From Epiperipatus broadwayi (Eukaryota; Onychophora; Udeonychophora; Euonychophora; Peripatidae), in assembly GCA_028023455.1 (NCBI GenBank), contig JAQFVV010012396.1, forward strand, positions 10,953,296 to 11,017,295: a stretch of DNA of 64,000 nt. Reading direction: 5' to 3'. The position numbers and the translations under genes were made by a program. The notes below the pieces were generated by a model. The model ran no database searches. It was not told where the DNA came from and worked only from the letters and a program-made list of their open reading frames with translations. Positions within the stretch are counted from its first letter, which is position 1. Every line of letters starts with the position of its first letter. Below are positions 56,207 through 64,000 of the stretch, in pieces.

Positions 56207-58861
56207 TCAACCATTATCAATCCACTGCAGGATGAAGGTCTCTCCAAGTTTAATCCATCTTCTCCGATCTTTAGCTTCTCTTCTCCACAACACCCCTGCA
56301 CATTTTCTTATTTCATCCATCCATCTCACATGTGGTCTCTTTCTGGGTCTTTTACAATCTCTTGGAATCCAGTTTAAAATTTCAATTGTCCATCTATTAT
56401 CATCTCTTCTAGAAATATGTCCAGCCCAACTCCATTTCAATCTTTTAATTTTTTCAATAAGGTCAGTAACATCTGTTTGTTGTCTTACCCATACATTGCG
56501 TTTTCGATCTCTTCTTGTTACTCCCAACATACATCTCTCCATACTCCTTTGAGTGGTCTGAAGTCTCTGTATTGCTCTTCTATTAAGTGTCCAAGTCTCA
56601 GATCCATAAGTAAGAACTGGTAAAACACATTTGTTAAAAACCATCCTTTTCAAACACATAGGCATATTTCCTTTTAGTATCAAGTTATTTCTACCAAAAG
56701 CACTCCAACCAAGTTTAATTCTATGATTAATTTCCTCCATTATGTTTCCATCTGTATTAATAATCTGACCAAGGTATTTGTAACTGTTAACTTCTTCTAA
56801 TTCTTCATAATCAATCTTTATTTTCATATTTTGAGCAAATCGATTAAACATTACTTTAGTCTTTTTAACATTTATCTTTAGTCCTACTTTTCTACTTTCA
56901 TCTGCTAACTCCTGCAACATTTCCTGCAGCTCTGAAGCATTATTTGCAAAAACAACTACATCATCTGCGAAATCTAAATGACTTAAATACTCTCCATTTA
57001 CTTTCACTCCTTTAGTTTCCCATTTTAATCCACAAAATACTTCTTGCAGCACTGCTGTAAAGAGTTTTGGAGATATGGAGTCACCTTGTCTTACACCTTT
57101 CTCAATGTTGATTTTTCCAGTATCATTATGTAATCTAATTGTTGCTGTTGCATTTTTATAAATATTCTTTAAAATATGACAATATCCTGGATCTATACCT
57201 TGATGATCCAATGCTTTAATCACTGAAGAAATGTGTATAGAATCGAATGCCTTTTCATAATCTACAAATCCAAAACATAATGACAACTCATATTCGTTTG
57301 TCCTTTCTATGACTTCTCTCAATACCTGGATATGATCTATTGTACTAAAACCACTTTTAAATCCAGCTTGTTCTCTTGGTTGGTGGAAATCCAAAGTTCT
57401 CTGTAGACGAGTTGTAATTATCTTGGTAAAAATTTTATATAAAACTGATAAAAGGCTGATAGGTCTGTAATTTCTAATATCTTCTTTATCACCTTTTTTA
57501 AATATTAATATTATTACTGCATTCTTCCAATCTTCCGGTACATCTTTATCATTTAGACATTTGGTATATAACTTTGCTAAAATTGTTTCTATTTCTTCAC
57601 CTGCTTCTTTTAATATATCAATTATAATTCCATCATTTCCTGGAGCCTTTCCTTTCTTCATACACTTAATTGCATGTCTCACTTCTTCATTTAAAATTCT
57701 GGGCAATTCGGAAGATGTAATAGATATAGGAGGTACTTGTTCTTTATTACTATATAATTCTTGATAAAAATCTTCTACCAATTTCATGATGTCATCTCTC
57801 TTTTTAGTAATAATTCCATCTTTTTTTCTTATTGCAGATATAAATTTCCTACCAATACCAAAATGTTGTTTAACATTTTTGAGACTTTTATTTTCTTCTA
57901 CAGCTTTCCTTGCTATTTCACAGTTATACTTTCTTATATCATTTTCAACTCTTTTCCTTACCATTTTACAAAATTCGAGATATTCAATTCTTTTTAATAC
58001 ATCATTTTTGTATATCTTCATATTCCTTCTTTTCTTCATAAATTCTCTAGTCTCAGTAGAAATTTTATTAGTCAATTGCTGCTTTTTTCTACCAGCTATG
58101 TTTGTTGCAGTTTTTAAAAGTGTATCAGTTATTTTCATATTAATTTCATTCAAATCTGAATCATGTTCAAAATCTCCTAACACTTGAAACCTATTTGTAA
58201 GTTCTAATTTAAATTCATTAGAATGTTTCTGAAGATTAGGAATATCAATTGTAAATATTGTTTTTCTTAATAATTTTTGTCTCTCTAGTTTTACATTAAC
58301 ACGTAACTTACACCTTACTAATCGATGATCACTTCCTGTGTTAAATTTATTAAGAACATTACAATCTTGAAATATGTCTTTTCTGTTAGTCAAAATATAA
58401 TCCAATTCTGCTGTACCTTCATTTGGATGCTTCCATGTCCATTTCCTTTTAACATTTTTCTCAAAAAATGAATTCATAATATAAAGTTTTTCTTTTTCTG
58501 CAAACTCCACAAGTCTATGTCCTCTCGCATTTCTATTATCATAATCAAAATTACCTACAGCAATTTCATCTTTCATTTGTCTACCAATTCTAGCATTAAA
58601 GTCTCCCATAACAATTGTAAAATGTTGTTTATTCTGATCAAAAGCCTTTTGTACATCCATATAAAAATCTTCTACTACTTCATCACTATGAGAACTTGTT
58701 GGGGCATAAACCTGAATTATCTGCATTTGGTATCTGCTATTAAGTTGTATAACTAATCTTGCCACTCTATCTGATACACCATCAATCTCCATAATATTGT
58801 TCTTCCACTTTTTATTTATAATGAATCCTACTCCACTTGTATTTCCAATATGTGTGCCTTT
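56207..58861 (-). CDS. Outer RTE protein, remainder (endonuclease, RT, C-terminal)
   Basis: One uninterrupted frame of about 884 codons. Endonuclease: QVYAPT, MGDFNARIG, LDYILTNRK and SDHRLV. RT: KGKAPGNDGIIIDI, NAVIILIFKKGDKEDIRNY, REQAGFKSGF, GFVDYEKAFDSI (motif A, catalytic Asp), GVRQGDSISPKLF (motif B), LDFADDVVVFA (motif C, Asp pair) and YKYLGQIIN. The C-terminal part has LPVLTYGSETW and an AGHISRRDD/RPRKRPHVRW block with basic residues, ending IDNG just before the (GAT)n tail. All catalytic residues that I can name are present. It belongs to the RTE endonuclease-reverse transcriptase family. Confidence 0.92.
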   Translation of the reverse strand, partial: KGTHIGNTSGVGFIINKKWKNNIMEIDGVSDRVARLVIQLNSRYQMQIIQVYAPTSSHSDEVVEDFYMDVQKAFDQNKQHFTIVMGDFNARIGRQMKDEIAVGNFDYDNRNARGHRLVEFAEKEKLYIMNSFFEKNVKRKWTWKHPNEGTAELDYILTNRKDIFQDCNVLNKFNTGSDHRLVRCKLRVNVKLERQKLLRKTIFTIDIPNLQKHSNEFKLELTNRFQVLGDFEHDSDLNEINMKITDTLLKTATNIAGRKKQQLTNKISTETREFMKKRRNMKIYKNDVLKRIEYLEFCKMVRKRVENDIRKYNCEIARKAVEENKSLKNVKQHFGIGRKFISAIRKKDGIITKKRDDIMKLVEDFYQELYSNKEQVPPISITSSELPRILNEEVRHAIKCMKKGKAPGNDGIIIDILKEAGEEIETILAKLYTKCLNDKDVPEDWKNAVIILIFKKGDKEDIRNYRPISLLSVLYKIFTKIITTRLQRTLDFHQPREQAGFKSGFSTIDHIQVLREVIERTNEYELSLCFGFVDYEKAFDSIHISSVIKALDHQGIDPGYCHILKNIYKNATATIRLHNDTGKINIEKGVRQGDSISPKLFTAVLQEVFCGLKWETKGVKVNGEYLSHLDFADDVVVFANNASELQEMLQELADESRKVGLKINVKKTKVMFNRFAQNMKIKIDYEELEEVNSYKYLGQIINTDGNIMEEINHRIKLGWSAFGRNNLILKGNMPMCLKRMVFNKCVLPVLTYGSETWTLNRRAIQRLQTTQRSMERCMLGVTRRDRKRNVWVRQQTDVTDLIEKIKRLKWSWAGHISRRDDNRWTIEILNWIPRDCKRPRKRPHVRWMDEIRKCAGVLWRREAKDRRRWIKLGETFILQWIDNG
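58851..58861. repeat. Target duplication of the inner RTE (left)
   Basis: TGTGTGCCTTT, identical to 62152-62162. Confidence 0.9.
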
Positions 58862-58875
58862 CATCATCATCATTA

Positions 58876-61859
58876 TCAACCATTATCAATCCACTGCAGG
58901 ATGAAGGTCTCTCCAACTTTAATCCATCTTCTCTGATCTTTAGCTTCTCTTCTCCACATCACCCCTACACATTTTCTTATTTCATCCATCCATCTTACAT
59001 GTGGTCTCCTTCTGGGTCTTTTACAATCTCTTGGAATCCAGTTTAAAATTTCAATTGTCCATCTATTATCATCTCTTCTAGCAATATGTCCAGCCCAACT
59101 CCACTTCAATCTTTTAATTTTTTCAATGAGGTCAGTAACACCTGTTTGTTCTCTTACCCATACATTGCGTTTTCGATCTCTTCTTGTTACTCCCAACATA
59201 CATCTCTCCATACTTCTTTGAGTGGTCTGAAGTCTCTGTATTGATCTTCTATTAAGTGTCCAAGTCTCAGATCCATAAGTAAGAACTGGTAAAACACATT
59301 TGTTAAAAACCTTTCTTTTCAAACACATAGGCATATTTCCTTTTAATATCAAGTTATTTCTACCAAAAGCACTCCAACCAAGTTTAATTCTATGATTAAT
59401 TTCCTCTATTATGTTTCCATCTGTATTAATAATCTGACCAAGGTATTTGTAACTCTTAACTTCTTCTAATTCATCATAATCAATCTTTATTTTCATATTT
59501 TGAGCAAATCGATTAAACATTACTTTAGTCTTTTTAACATTTATCTTTAGTCCTACTTTCCTACTTTCATCTGATAACTCCTGCAACATTTCCTGCAGAA
59601 AGCATTATTTGCAAAAACAACTACATCATCTGCGAAATCTAAATGACTTAAATAATCTCCATTTACTTTCACTCCTTTAGTTTCCCATTTTAATCCACAA
59701 AATACTTCTTGCAGCACTGCTGTAAAAAGTTTTGGAGATATGGAGTCACCTTGTCTTACACCTTTCTCAATGTTGACTTTCCCAGTATCATTATGTAATC
59801 TAATTGTTGCTGTTGCATTTTTATAAATATTCTTTAAAATATGACAATATCCTGGATCTATACCTTGATGATCCAATGCTTTAATCACTGAAGAAATGTT
59901 TATAGAATCAAATGCCTTTTCATAATCTACAAATCCAAAACATAATGACAACTCATATTCATTTGTCCTTTCTATAACTTCTCTCAATACTTGAATATGA
60001 TCTACTGTACTAAACCCACTTTTAAATCCAGCTTGTTCTCTTGGTTGGTGAAAATCCAAGGTTCTCTGTAGACGAGTTGTAATTATCTTGGTAAAAATTT
60101 TATATAAAACTGATAAAAGGCTGATAGGTCTGTAATTTCTAATATCTTCTTTATCACCTTTTTTAAATATTAATATTATTACTGCATTCTTCCAATCATC
60201 GGAAGATCTTTATCACGTCTAGACATTTGGTATATAACTTTGCTAATATTTTTTCTGTTTCTTCACCTGCTTCTTTTAATATATCAATTATAATTCCATC
60301 ATTACCTGGAGCCTTTCCTTTTTTCATACATTTAATTGCATTTCTCACTTCTTCATTTAAAATTCTGGGCAATTCAGAAGATGTAATAGATATAGGAGGT
60401 ACTTGTTCTTTATTACTATATAATTCTTGATAAAAATCTTCTACCAATTTCATAATGTCATCCCTCTTTTTAGTAATAATTCCATCTTTTTCCTTATTGC
60501 AGATATAAATTTCCTACCAATACCAAAATGTTGTTTTACATTCTTAAGACTTTTATTTTCTTCTACAGCTTTTCTTGCTAGTTCACAGTTATACTTTCTT
60601 ATATCATTTTCAACTCTTTTCCGCACCATTTTACAAAATTCGAGATATTCAATTCTTTTTAATGCATCATTCTTGCATATCTTCATATTCCTTCTTTTCT
60701 TCATAAGTTCTCTAGTCTCAGTAGAAATTTTATTAGTCAATTGCTGCTTTTTTCTACCAGCTATCTTTGTTGCAGTTTTTAAAAGTGTATCAGTTATTTT
60801 CATATTAATTTCATTCAAATCTGAATCATGTTCAAAATCTACTAATACTTGAAACCGATTTGTAAGTTCTAATTTAAATTCATTAGAATGTTTCTGAAGA
60901 TTAGGAATATCAACTGTAAATATAGTTTTTCTTAATAATTTTTGTCTCTCTAGTTTTACATTAACATGTATCTTACCCCTTACTAATCGATGATCACTTC
61001 CTGTGTTAAATTTATTAAGAACATTACAATCTTGAAATATGTATTTCCTGTTAGTCAAAATATAATCCAATTCTGCTGTACCTTCATTTGGATGCTTCCA
61101 TGTCCATTTCCTTCTAACATTTTTCTCAAAAAAAGAATTCATAATATAAAGTTTTTCCTTCTCTGCAAACTCCACAAGTCTATGTCCTCTCTCATTTCTA
61201 TTACCATAACCAAAATTACCTACAACACTTTCATCTTTCATTTGTTTACCAATTCTAGCATTAAAATCTCCCATAACAATTTTAAAATGTTGTTTACTCT
61301 GATCAAAAGCCTTTTGTACATCCATATAAAAATCTTCTACTACTTCATCACTGTGAGAACTTGTTGGGGCATAAACCTGAATTATCTGCATTTGATATCT
61401 GCTATTAAGTTGTATAACTAATCTTGCCACTCTGTCTGATACACCATCAATCTCCACAATATTGTTCTTCCACTTTTTATTTATAATGAATCCTACTCCA
61501 CTTGTATTTCCAATATTTGTGCCTTTATAATAGAGCATATGTCCACTTTTTAAATCAATTGTCTCTTCACCTTTTCTTCTAACTTCACAAAGTCCAATAA
61601 TATCCCATTTAATATAAGAGAGTTCTTCTTCTAATTCTTGCAATCTTCCTTCACTTGAAAGTGATCTGCAGTTGTAAGTACCTAAATAAAAAGTCGTCAT
61701 CAAATGGCAGCCTGGGTCCGCCTCCAGGATATTCTTAGCACCCTCCGCCTTCAGCCACCAACCGCTGCCTTGGTTGGTGACTTTACAGCCTCCTGGGATT
61801 AAGGGCCATGCTTTATTTTTGTCTGTCATAATTGTATAATTGGGAAAAATTTTTATCAT
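58876..61859 (-). pseudogene. Inner RTE endonuclease-reverse transcriptase, three frameshifts
   Basis: The ATG at 61859 (or the second at 61829, equivalent to the outer copy's start) opens 469 codons holding the whole endonuclease (YNCRSLSSEGR, GLCEVRRKGE, MGDFNARIG, SDHRLV). A 1-nt loss in a poly-T run (about 60486-60492) shifts the frame. It stays in the second frame to about 60205, where a 1-nt gain returns it, and an ~4-nt loss at about 59600, just after FADDVVVFANNA, shifts it again. The last piece runs to IDNG at 58876. All RT motifs are legible in their frames, so only the indels disable it. Confidence 0.9.
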
Positions 61860-62151
61860 TTACACAAACATTCATTCTGCCTTATCAGGCACTGAGAAGA
61901 AAGACCATGGTGTTTCTTGATCTTAAACTCAGAGGTAAAAAGCCAATAAACTCACCACGCTGGCTAATGCATGTTGGTGAGCAGCCCATCCATGTTCGTA
62001 TACTATATGAATAAACATATAGTAATAACAGCTGCAACGACAAGAACGTATGGAGTGGACATTAGGAATTTGCCCTGCTCGGTTCCTTTAAGGCCTCCAA
62101 GAGGAATCAAAGGGTCTCCTTTCAGTTAATAGCAAACTCCTTTCTGCAGCC
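61860..62151 (-). promoter_or_regulatory. RTE 5' UTR / presumed internal promoter (inner copy)
   Basis: About 290 nt from the GGCTGCAG start to the ATG, conserved with 62466-62791 and 19186-19477. Conservation in three independently inserted copies and a constant 5' start suggest that transcription begins at the GGCTGCAG end, as with internal LINE promoters. No specific factor site is recognised. Confidence 0.5.
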
Positions 62152-62162
62152 TGTGTGCCTTT
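62152..62162. repeat. Target duplication of the inner RTE (right)
   Basis: TGTGTGCCTTT, identical to 58851-58861. Confidence 0.9.
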
Positions 62163-62465
62163 ATAATAGAGTATATGTCCACTTTTTAAATCAATTGTTT
62201 CTTCTCCTTTTCTTCTAACTTCACAAAGTCCAATAATGTCCCATTTAATATAAGACAGTTCTTCTTCTAATTCTTGCAATCTTCCTTCACTTGAAAGTGA
62301 GCTGCAGTTGTAAGTACCTAAATAAAAAGTCATCATCAAATGGCAGCCTGGGTCCGCAATCAGGGGATTCTTAGCACCCTCCGCCTTCGGCCACCAACCG
62401 CTGCCTTGGTTGGTGACTTTACAGCCTCCTGGGAATAAGGGCCATGCTTTATTTTTGTCTGTCAT
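62152..62465 (-). CDS. Outer RTE protein, N-terminal part (endonuclease start)
   Basis: The ATG at 62465 (MTDKNKAWPLFPGGC) starts after a 5' UTR of about 325 nt. The text includes TYNCSSLSSEGR, matching the TYNxRTL motif of APE-type endonucleases, and GLCEVRRKGEE with the catalytic Glu. At YYKGT it runs into the 5' end of the inner RTE, and a chimeric tail (QAAERSLLL...) follows before a stop at 62088. The remainder of the protein resumes at 58861 in the same phase. Confidence 0.85.
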
Positions 62466-62791
62466 AATTGTATATATGTATTGGAAAACTATTTATCATT
62501 TACACAAACATTCATTCTGCCTTATCAGGCACTGAGAAGAAAGACCATGATGTTTCTTGATCTTAAACTCAGAGGTAAAAAGCCAATAAACTCACCACGC
62601 TGGCTAATGTGTGTTGGTGAGCAGCCCATCCATGTTCGTATACTATATGAATAATCACATAGTAATAACAGCTGCAACGACAAGAACGTATGGAGTGGAC
62701 ATAAGGAATTTGCCCTGCTCGGTTCCTTTAAGGCCTCCAAGAGGAATCAAAGGGTCTCCTTTCAGTTAATAGCAAACTCCTTTCTGCAGCC

Positions 62792-62803
62792 ACATCTTGA
62801 TTT
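62792..62803. repeat. Target duplication of the outer RTE (right)
   Basis: ACATCTTGATTT, identical to 56172-56183. Confidence 0.9.
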
Positions 62804-63060
62804 ACTGATATATAATTTCTGACATCCACATGAAATCTCATAAATTACATTACTTCTTTGCAATTTAGGAATTATGCTTTTAGAATTATTAATCAATCGA
62901 TTAACATTTGGAGGAACACAAAATGAAATATTATACTTTTCTTTAAATATATTCTTAATTAATTTAGATTGCATGTTATTTATAAATGGCATAGATGTCC
63001 ATTTTTTATTATCTAAAGTAACTCTGCAAACTCTCTTCTTATATTGAACTCTTTGCTAAT
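62804..63060 (-). pseudogene. PLE GIY-YIG endonuclease, N-terminal half
   Basis: Reads WTSMPFINNMQSKLIKN, VPPNVNRLINNSKSII, then NVIYEISCGCQKLYIS, the GIY-like IYE and the start of YIG, up to the RTE insertion point. The upstream RT is absent. The text continues in frame at 56171. Confidence 0.75.
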
Positions 63061-63084
63061 TAACTTTTAAAGGTTGGTTATGAT

Positions 63085-63373
63085 AAAAACCAAATCTTGC
63101 ATACAGTAAATTCATTTAATAATAAGAAGAGAGTTTGCAGTGTTACTTTAGATAATAAAAAATGGACATCTATGCCATTTATAAATAACATGCAATCTAA
63201 ATTAATTAAGAATGTATTTAAAGAAAAGTATAATATTTCATTTCGTGTTCCTCCGAATGTTAATCGATTGATTAATAATTTTAAGAGTATAATTCCTAAA
63301 TTGCAAAGAAGTAATATAATTTATCAGATTTCATGTGGATGTCAGAAATTTATATATCGATGAATTGAGATGT
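63085..63373 (+). pseudogene. PLE copy C, GIY-YIG N-terminal half, head to head with copy B
   Basis: Nearly the same protein as 62804-63060 on the opposite strand (MPFINNMQSKLIKN, VPPNVNRLINNFKSII, NIIYQISCGCQKF), preceded by TVNSFNNKKR. It stops at TGA (63361-63363), and PLE text ends near 63373, where a SINE-like copy begins. It breaks at almost the same codon as copy B. Confidence 0.75.
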
Positions 63374-63530
63374 TGATCTGGTCCAATTGATGAGTGCTAG
63401 TTCTGCATGAAATATGAACATTGGGCATCATATATATCTTTTTTGCATGTGTGTGGTCATGCTTATTAGTTGCTTGAGATGGAGGACAAGTAAACTAAAA
63501 AATCCTGAGTTTCAAATCCCTCTACTCACA
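63363..63530 (+). mobile_element. SINE-like repeat, copy 5
   Basis: GATCTGGTCCAATTGATGAG ... GGGCATCATATATATCTTTT ... GTGGTCATGCTTATTAGTTG ... TTTCAAATCCCTCTACTC. It has the same layout as copies 2 to 4, with a B-box-like end. It abuts the broken PLE copy C; the boundary is uncertain by about 10 bp. Confidence 0.5.
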
Positions 63531-64000
63531 TACTACATTAGCATAGCAATTTATTCAGTAAATTTATATCTAGGTTATTAGTTGTTTTTTCCTCAGTGAT
63601 GAAAGTTTATTCATAAAAAAAACAGATACAAATACAGTTAGAAAAAGGTTTACAGGGGAGTGATTATATGATAAATTGAAATTTCAGAAGCAACATGGTA
63701 AGAGGGGAAGGATACATGTGAAAAGGGAATAGGAAGTGGAAAGGGGAAATGGCATGTAGTCCAGGCCAGTCCGAGATGCATGTCTTCATTGAGAAAGCAC
63801 TGCATAGGTCACAAACATTTGAATGAGTGAGTCCTATGACAGAGGCTGAGAGGATGGGAGTTGGAGGATTGCCCAAGTGTCTGTGAGGAGTGGAGGTGGG
63901 GCTAGTTTGGTATCTCTGGTTTTGAGAGAGCAAATTAGATCCAATAGCTTTTGATTCACTGAGTGTACTCTCTGGTCAAAAATAATGGCACATCGGAGCA
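63531..64000. other. Unassigned, G+C-richer end of the window
   Basis: From about 63650 the composition becomes markedly less A+T-rich. The minus strand is open at 63664-63933 (89 codons: Pro/Ser/His-rich start, then LTHSNVCDLCSAFSMKTC). I do not recognise it. It could be the edge of another element or a host exon/UTR cut by the window end. Confidence 0.3.

Larger units (their letters stand above)
58862..62151 (-). mobile_element. Inner full-length RTE LINE (3290 bp)
   Basis: It interrupts the endonuclease of the outer RTE with an 11-bp duplication TGTGTGCCTTT (58851-58861 and 62152-62162). On the minus strand it begins GGCTGCAGAAAGGAG and ends with a (GAT)n tail. It belongs to the same subfamily as the outer copy. 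It is the younger insertion of the pair by position, but its coding region carries three frameshifts. Confidence 0.93.
56184..62791 (-). mobile_element. Outer full-length RTE LINE (about 3.3 kb) split by a second RTE
   Basis: On the minus strand it begins GGCTGCAGAAAGGAG at 62791 and ends in nine GAT units at 56184, with a 12-bp target duplication. Removing the inner element and one 11-bp duplication leaves about 3307 bp, full length. The protein frame is open on both sides of the inner insertion and in phase across the empty site, so this copy was probably coding-competent before it was hit. Short microsatellite tails and variable target duplications are normal for RTE elements. Confidence 0.92.
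55800..63060 (-). mobile_element. Penelope-like element copy B, split by nested RTE insertions
   Basis: The C-terminal GIY-YIG coding region lies on both sides of a 6.6-kb insertion: 63060-62804 encodes the first half and 56171-55905 the second. The frame joins without loss once one copy of the 12-bp target duplication is removed. A candidate hammerhead ribozyme lies in the 3' region. The RT is missing upstream, so this copy is 5'-truncated or rearranged; it meets another PLE head to head near 63070. Confidence 0.8.

Noticed and set aside
56184-56212. (CAT/GAT)n run as a CRISPR-like or regulatory repeat
   Set aside because: It is the 3' microsatellite tail of the RTE element, found at the end of every full-length copy.
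60990-61421. Plus-strand open stretch of 143 codons
   Set aside because: Antisense of the RTE endonuclease region; the composition is the mirror of the minus-strand protein and recurs at every RTE copy.

Overview
This window is A+T-rich metazoan DNA, most likely from an invertebrate. It is packed with eukaryotic transposable elements: RTE-clade LINEs, Penelope-like elements (PLEs), a Ty3/Gypsy LTR retrotransposon, a Merlin-type DNA transposon, TIR/MITE and foldback elements, and a tRNA-SINE-like repeat. There are no operons or bacterial signals, and I could not name a single host gene. One short exon-like ORF (37915-38060, minus) has a good splice donor. The species cannot be fixed from the sequence; an arthropod is plausible only because close relatives of this RTE protein type are familiar there.

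Layout. 1-195 is an RTE 3' fragment. 220-4790 is a decayed PLE on the plus strand, split by two TIR elements (about 792-1849 and 2288-3665). 6845-7385 is an old RTE remnant. 8627-9692 is a TA-flanked TIR element sitting inside a 30-bp minisatellite. 10315-11640 is a tandem repeat folded into a palindrome. 13795-27678 is the most unusual structure: a 13.9-kb foldback transposon with an 8-bp target-site duplication, over 1 kb of terminal inverted repeat, RTE copies in both arms, and a dead Merlin (IS1595/ISXO2-type DDE) transposase in the loop. 28670-34113 holds two hairpin elements, a zinc-knuckle ORF1-like relic and a Helitron-like end.

39742-47453 is a nearly complete Ty3/Gypsy element on the minus strand. 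Its LTRs are 1765 and 1743 bp and very similar. The tRNA-Lys-like primer site, PPT, gag, protease and pol are all recognisable, and pol carries a single in-frame stop at the predicted catalytic Glu of RNase H. 47491-53668 holds a small hairpin, a 3 x 40 bp tandem repeat and a 0.9-kb inverted repeat carrying SINE-like sequence.

55800-63373 is a three-level nest. A minus-strand PLE, with a GIY-YIG endonuclease domain and a candidate hammerhead ribozyme in its 3' region, was hit by a full-length RTE (12-bp TSD). That RTE was then hit by a second full-length RTE (11-bp TSD). The order of events can be read base by base. The older RTE has an open frame on both sides of the insertion, while the younger one carries three frameshifts. 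A second PLE copy lies head to head with the first at 63085-63373.
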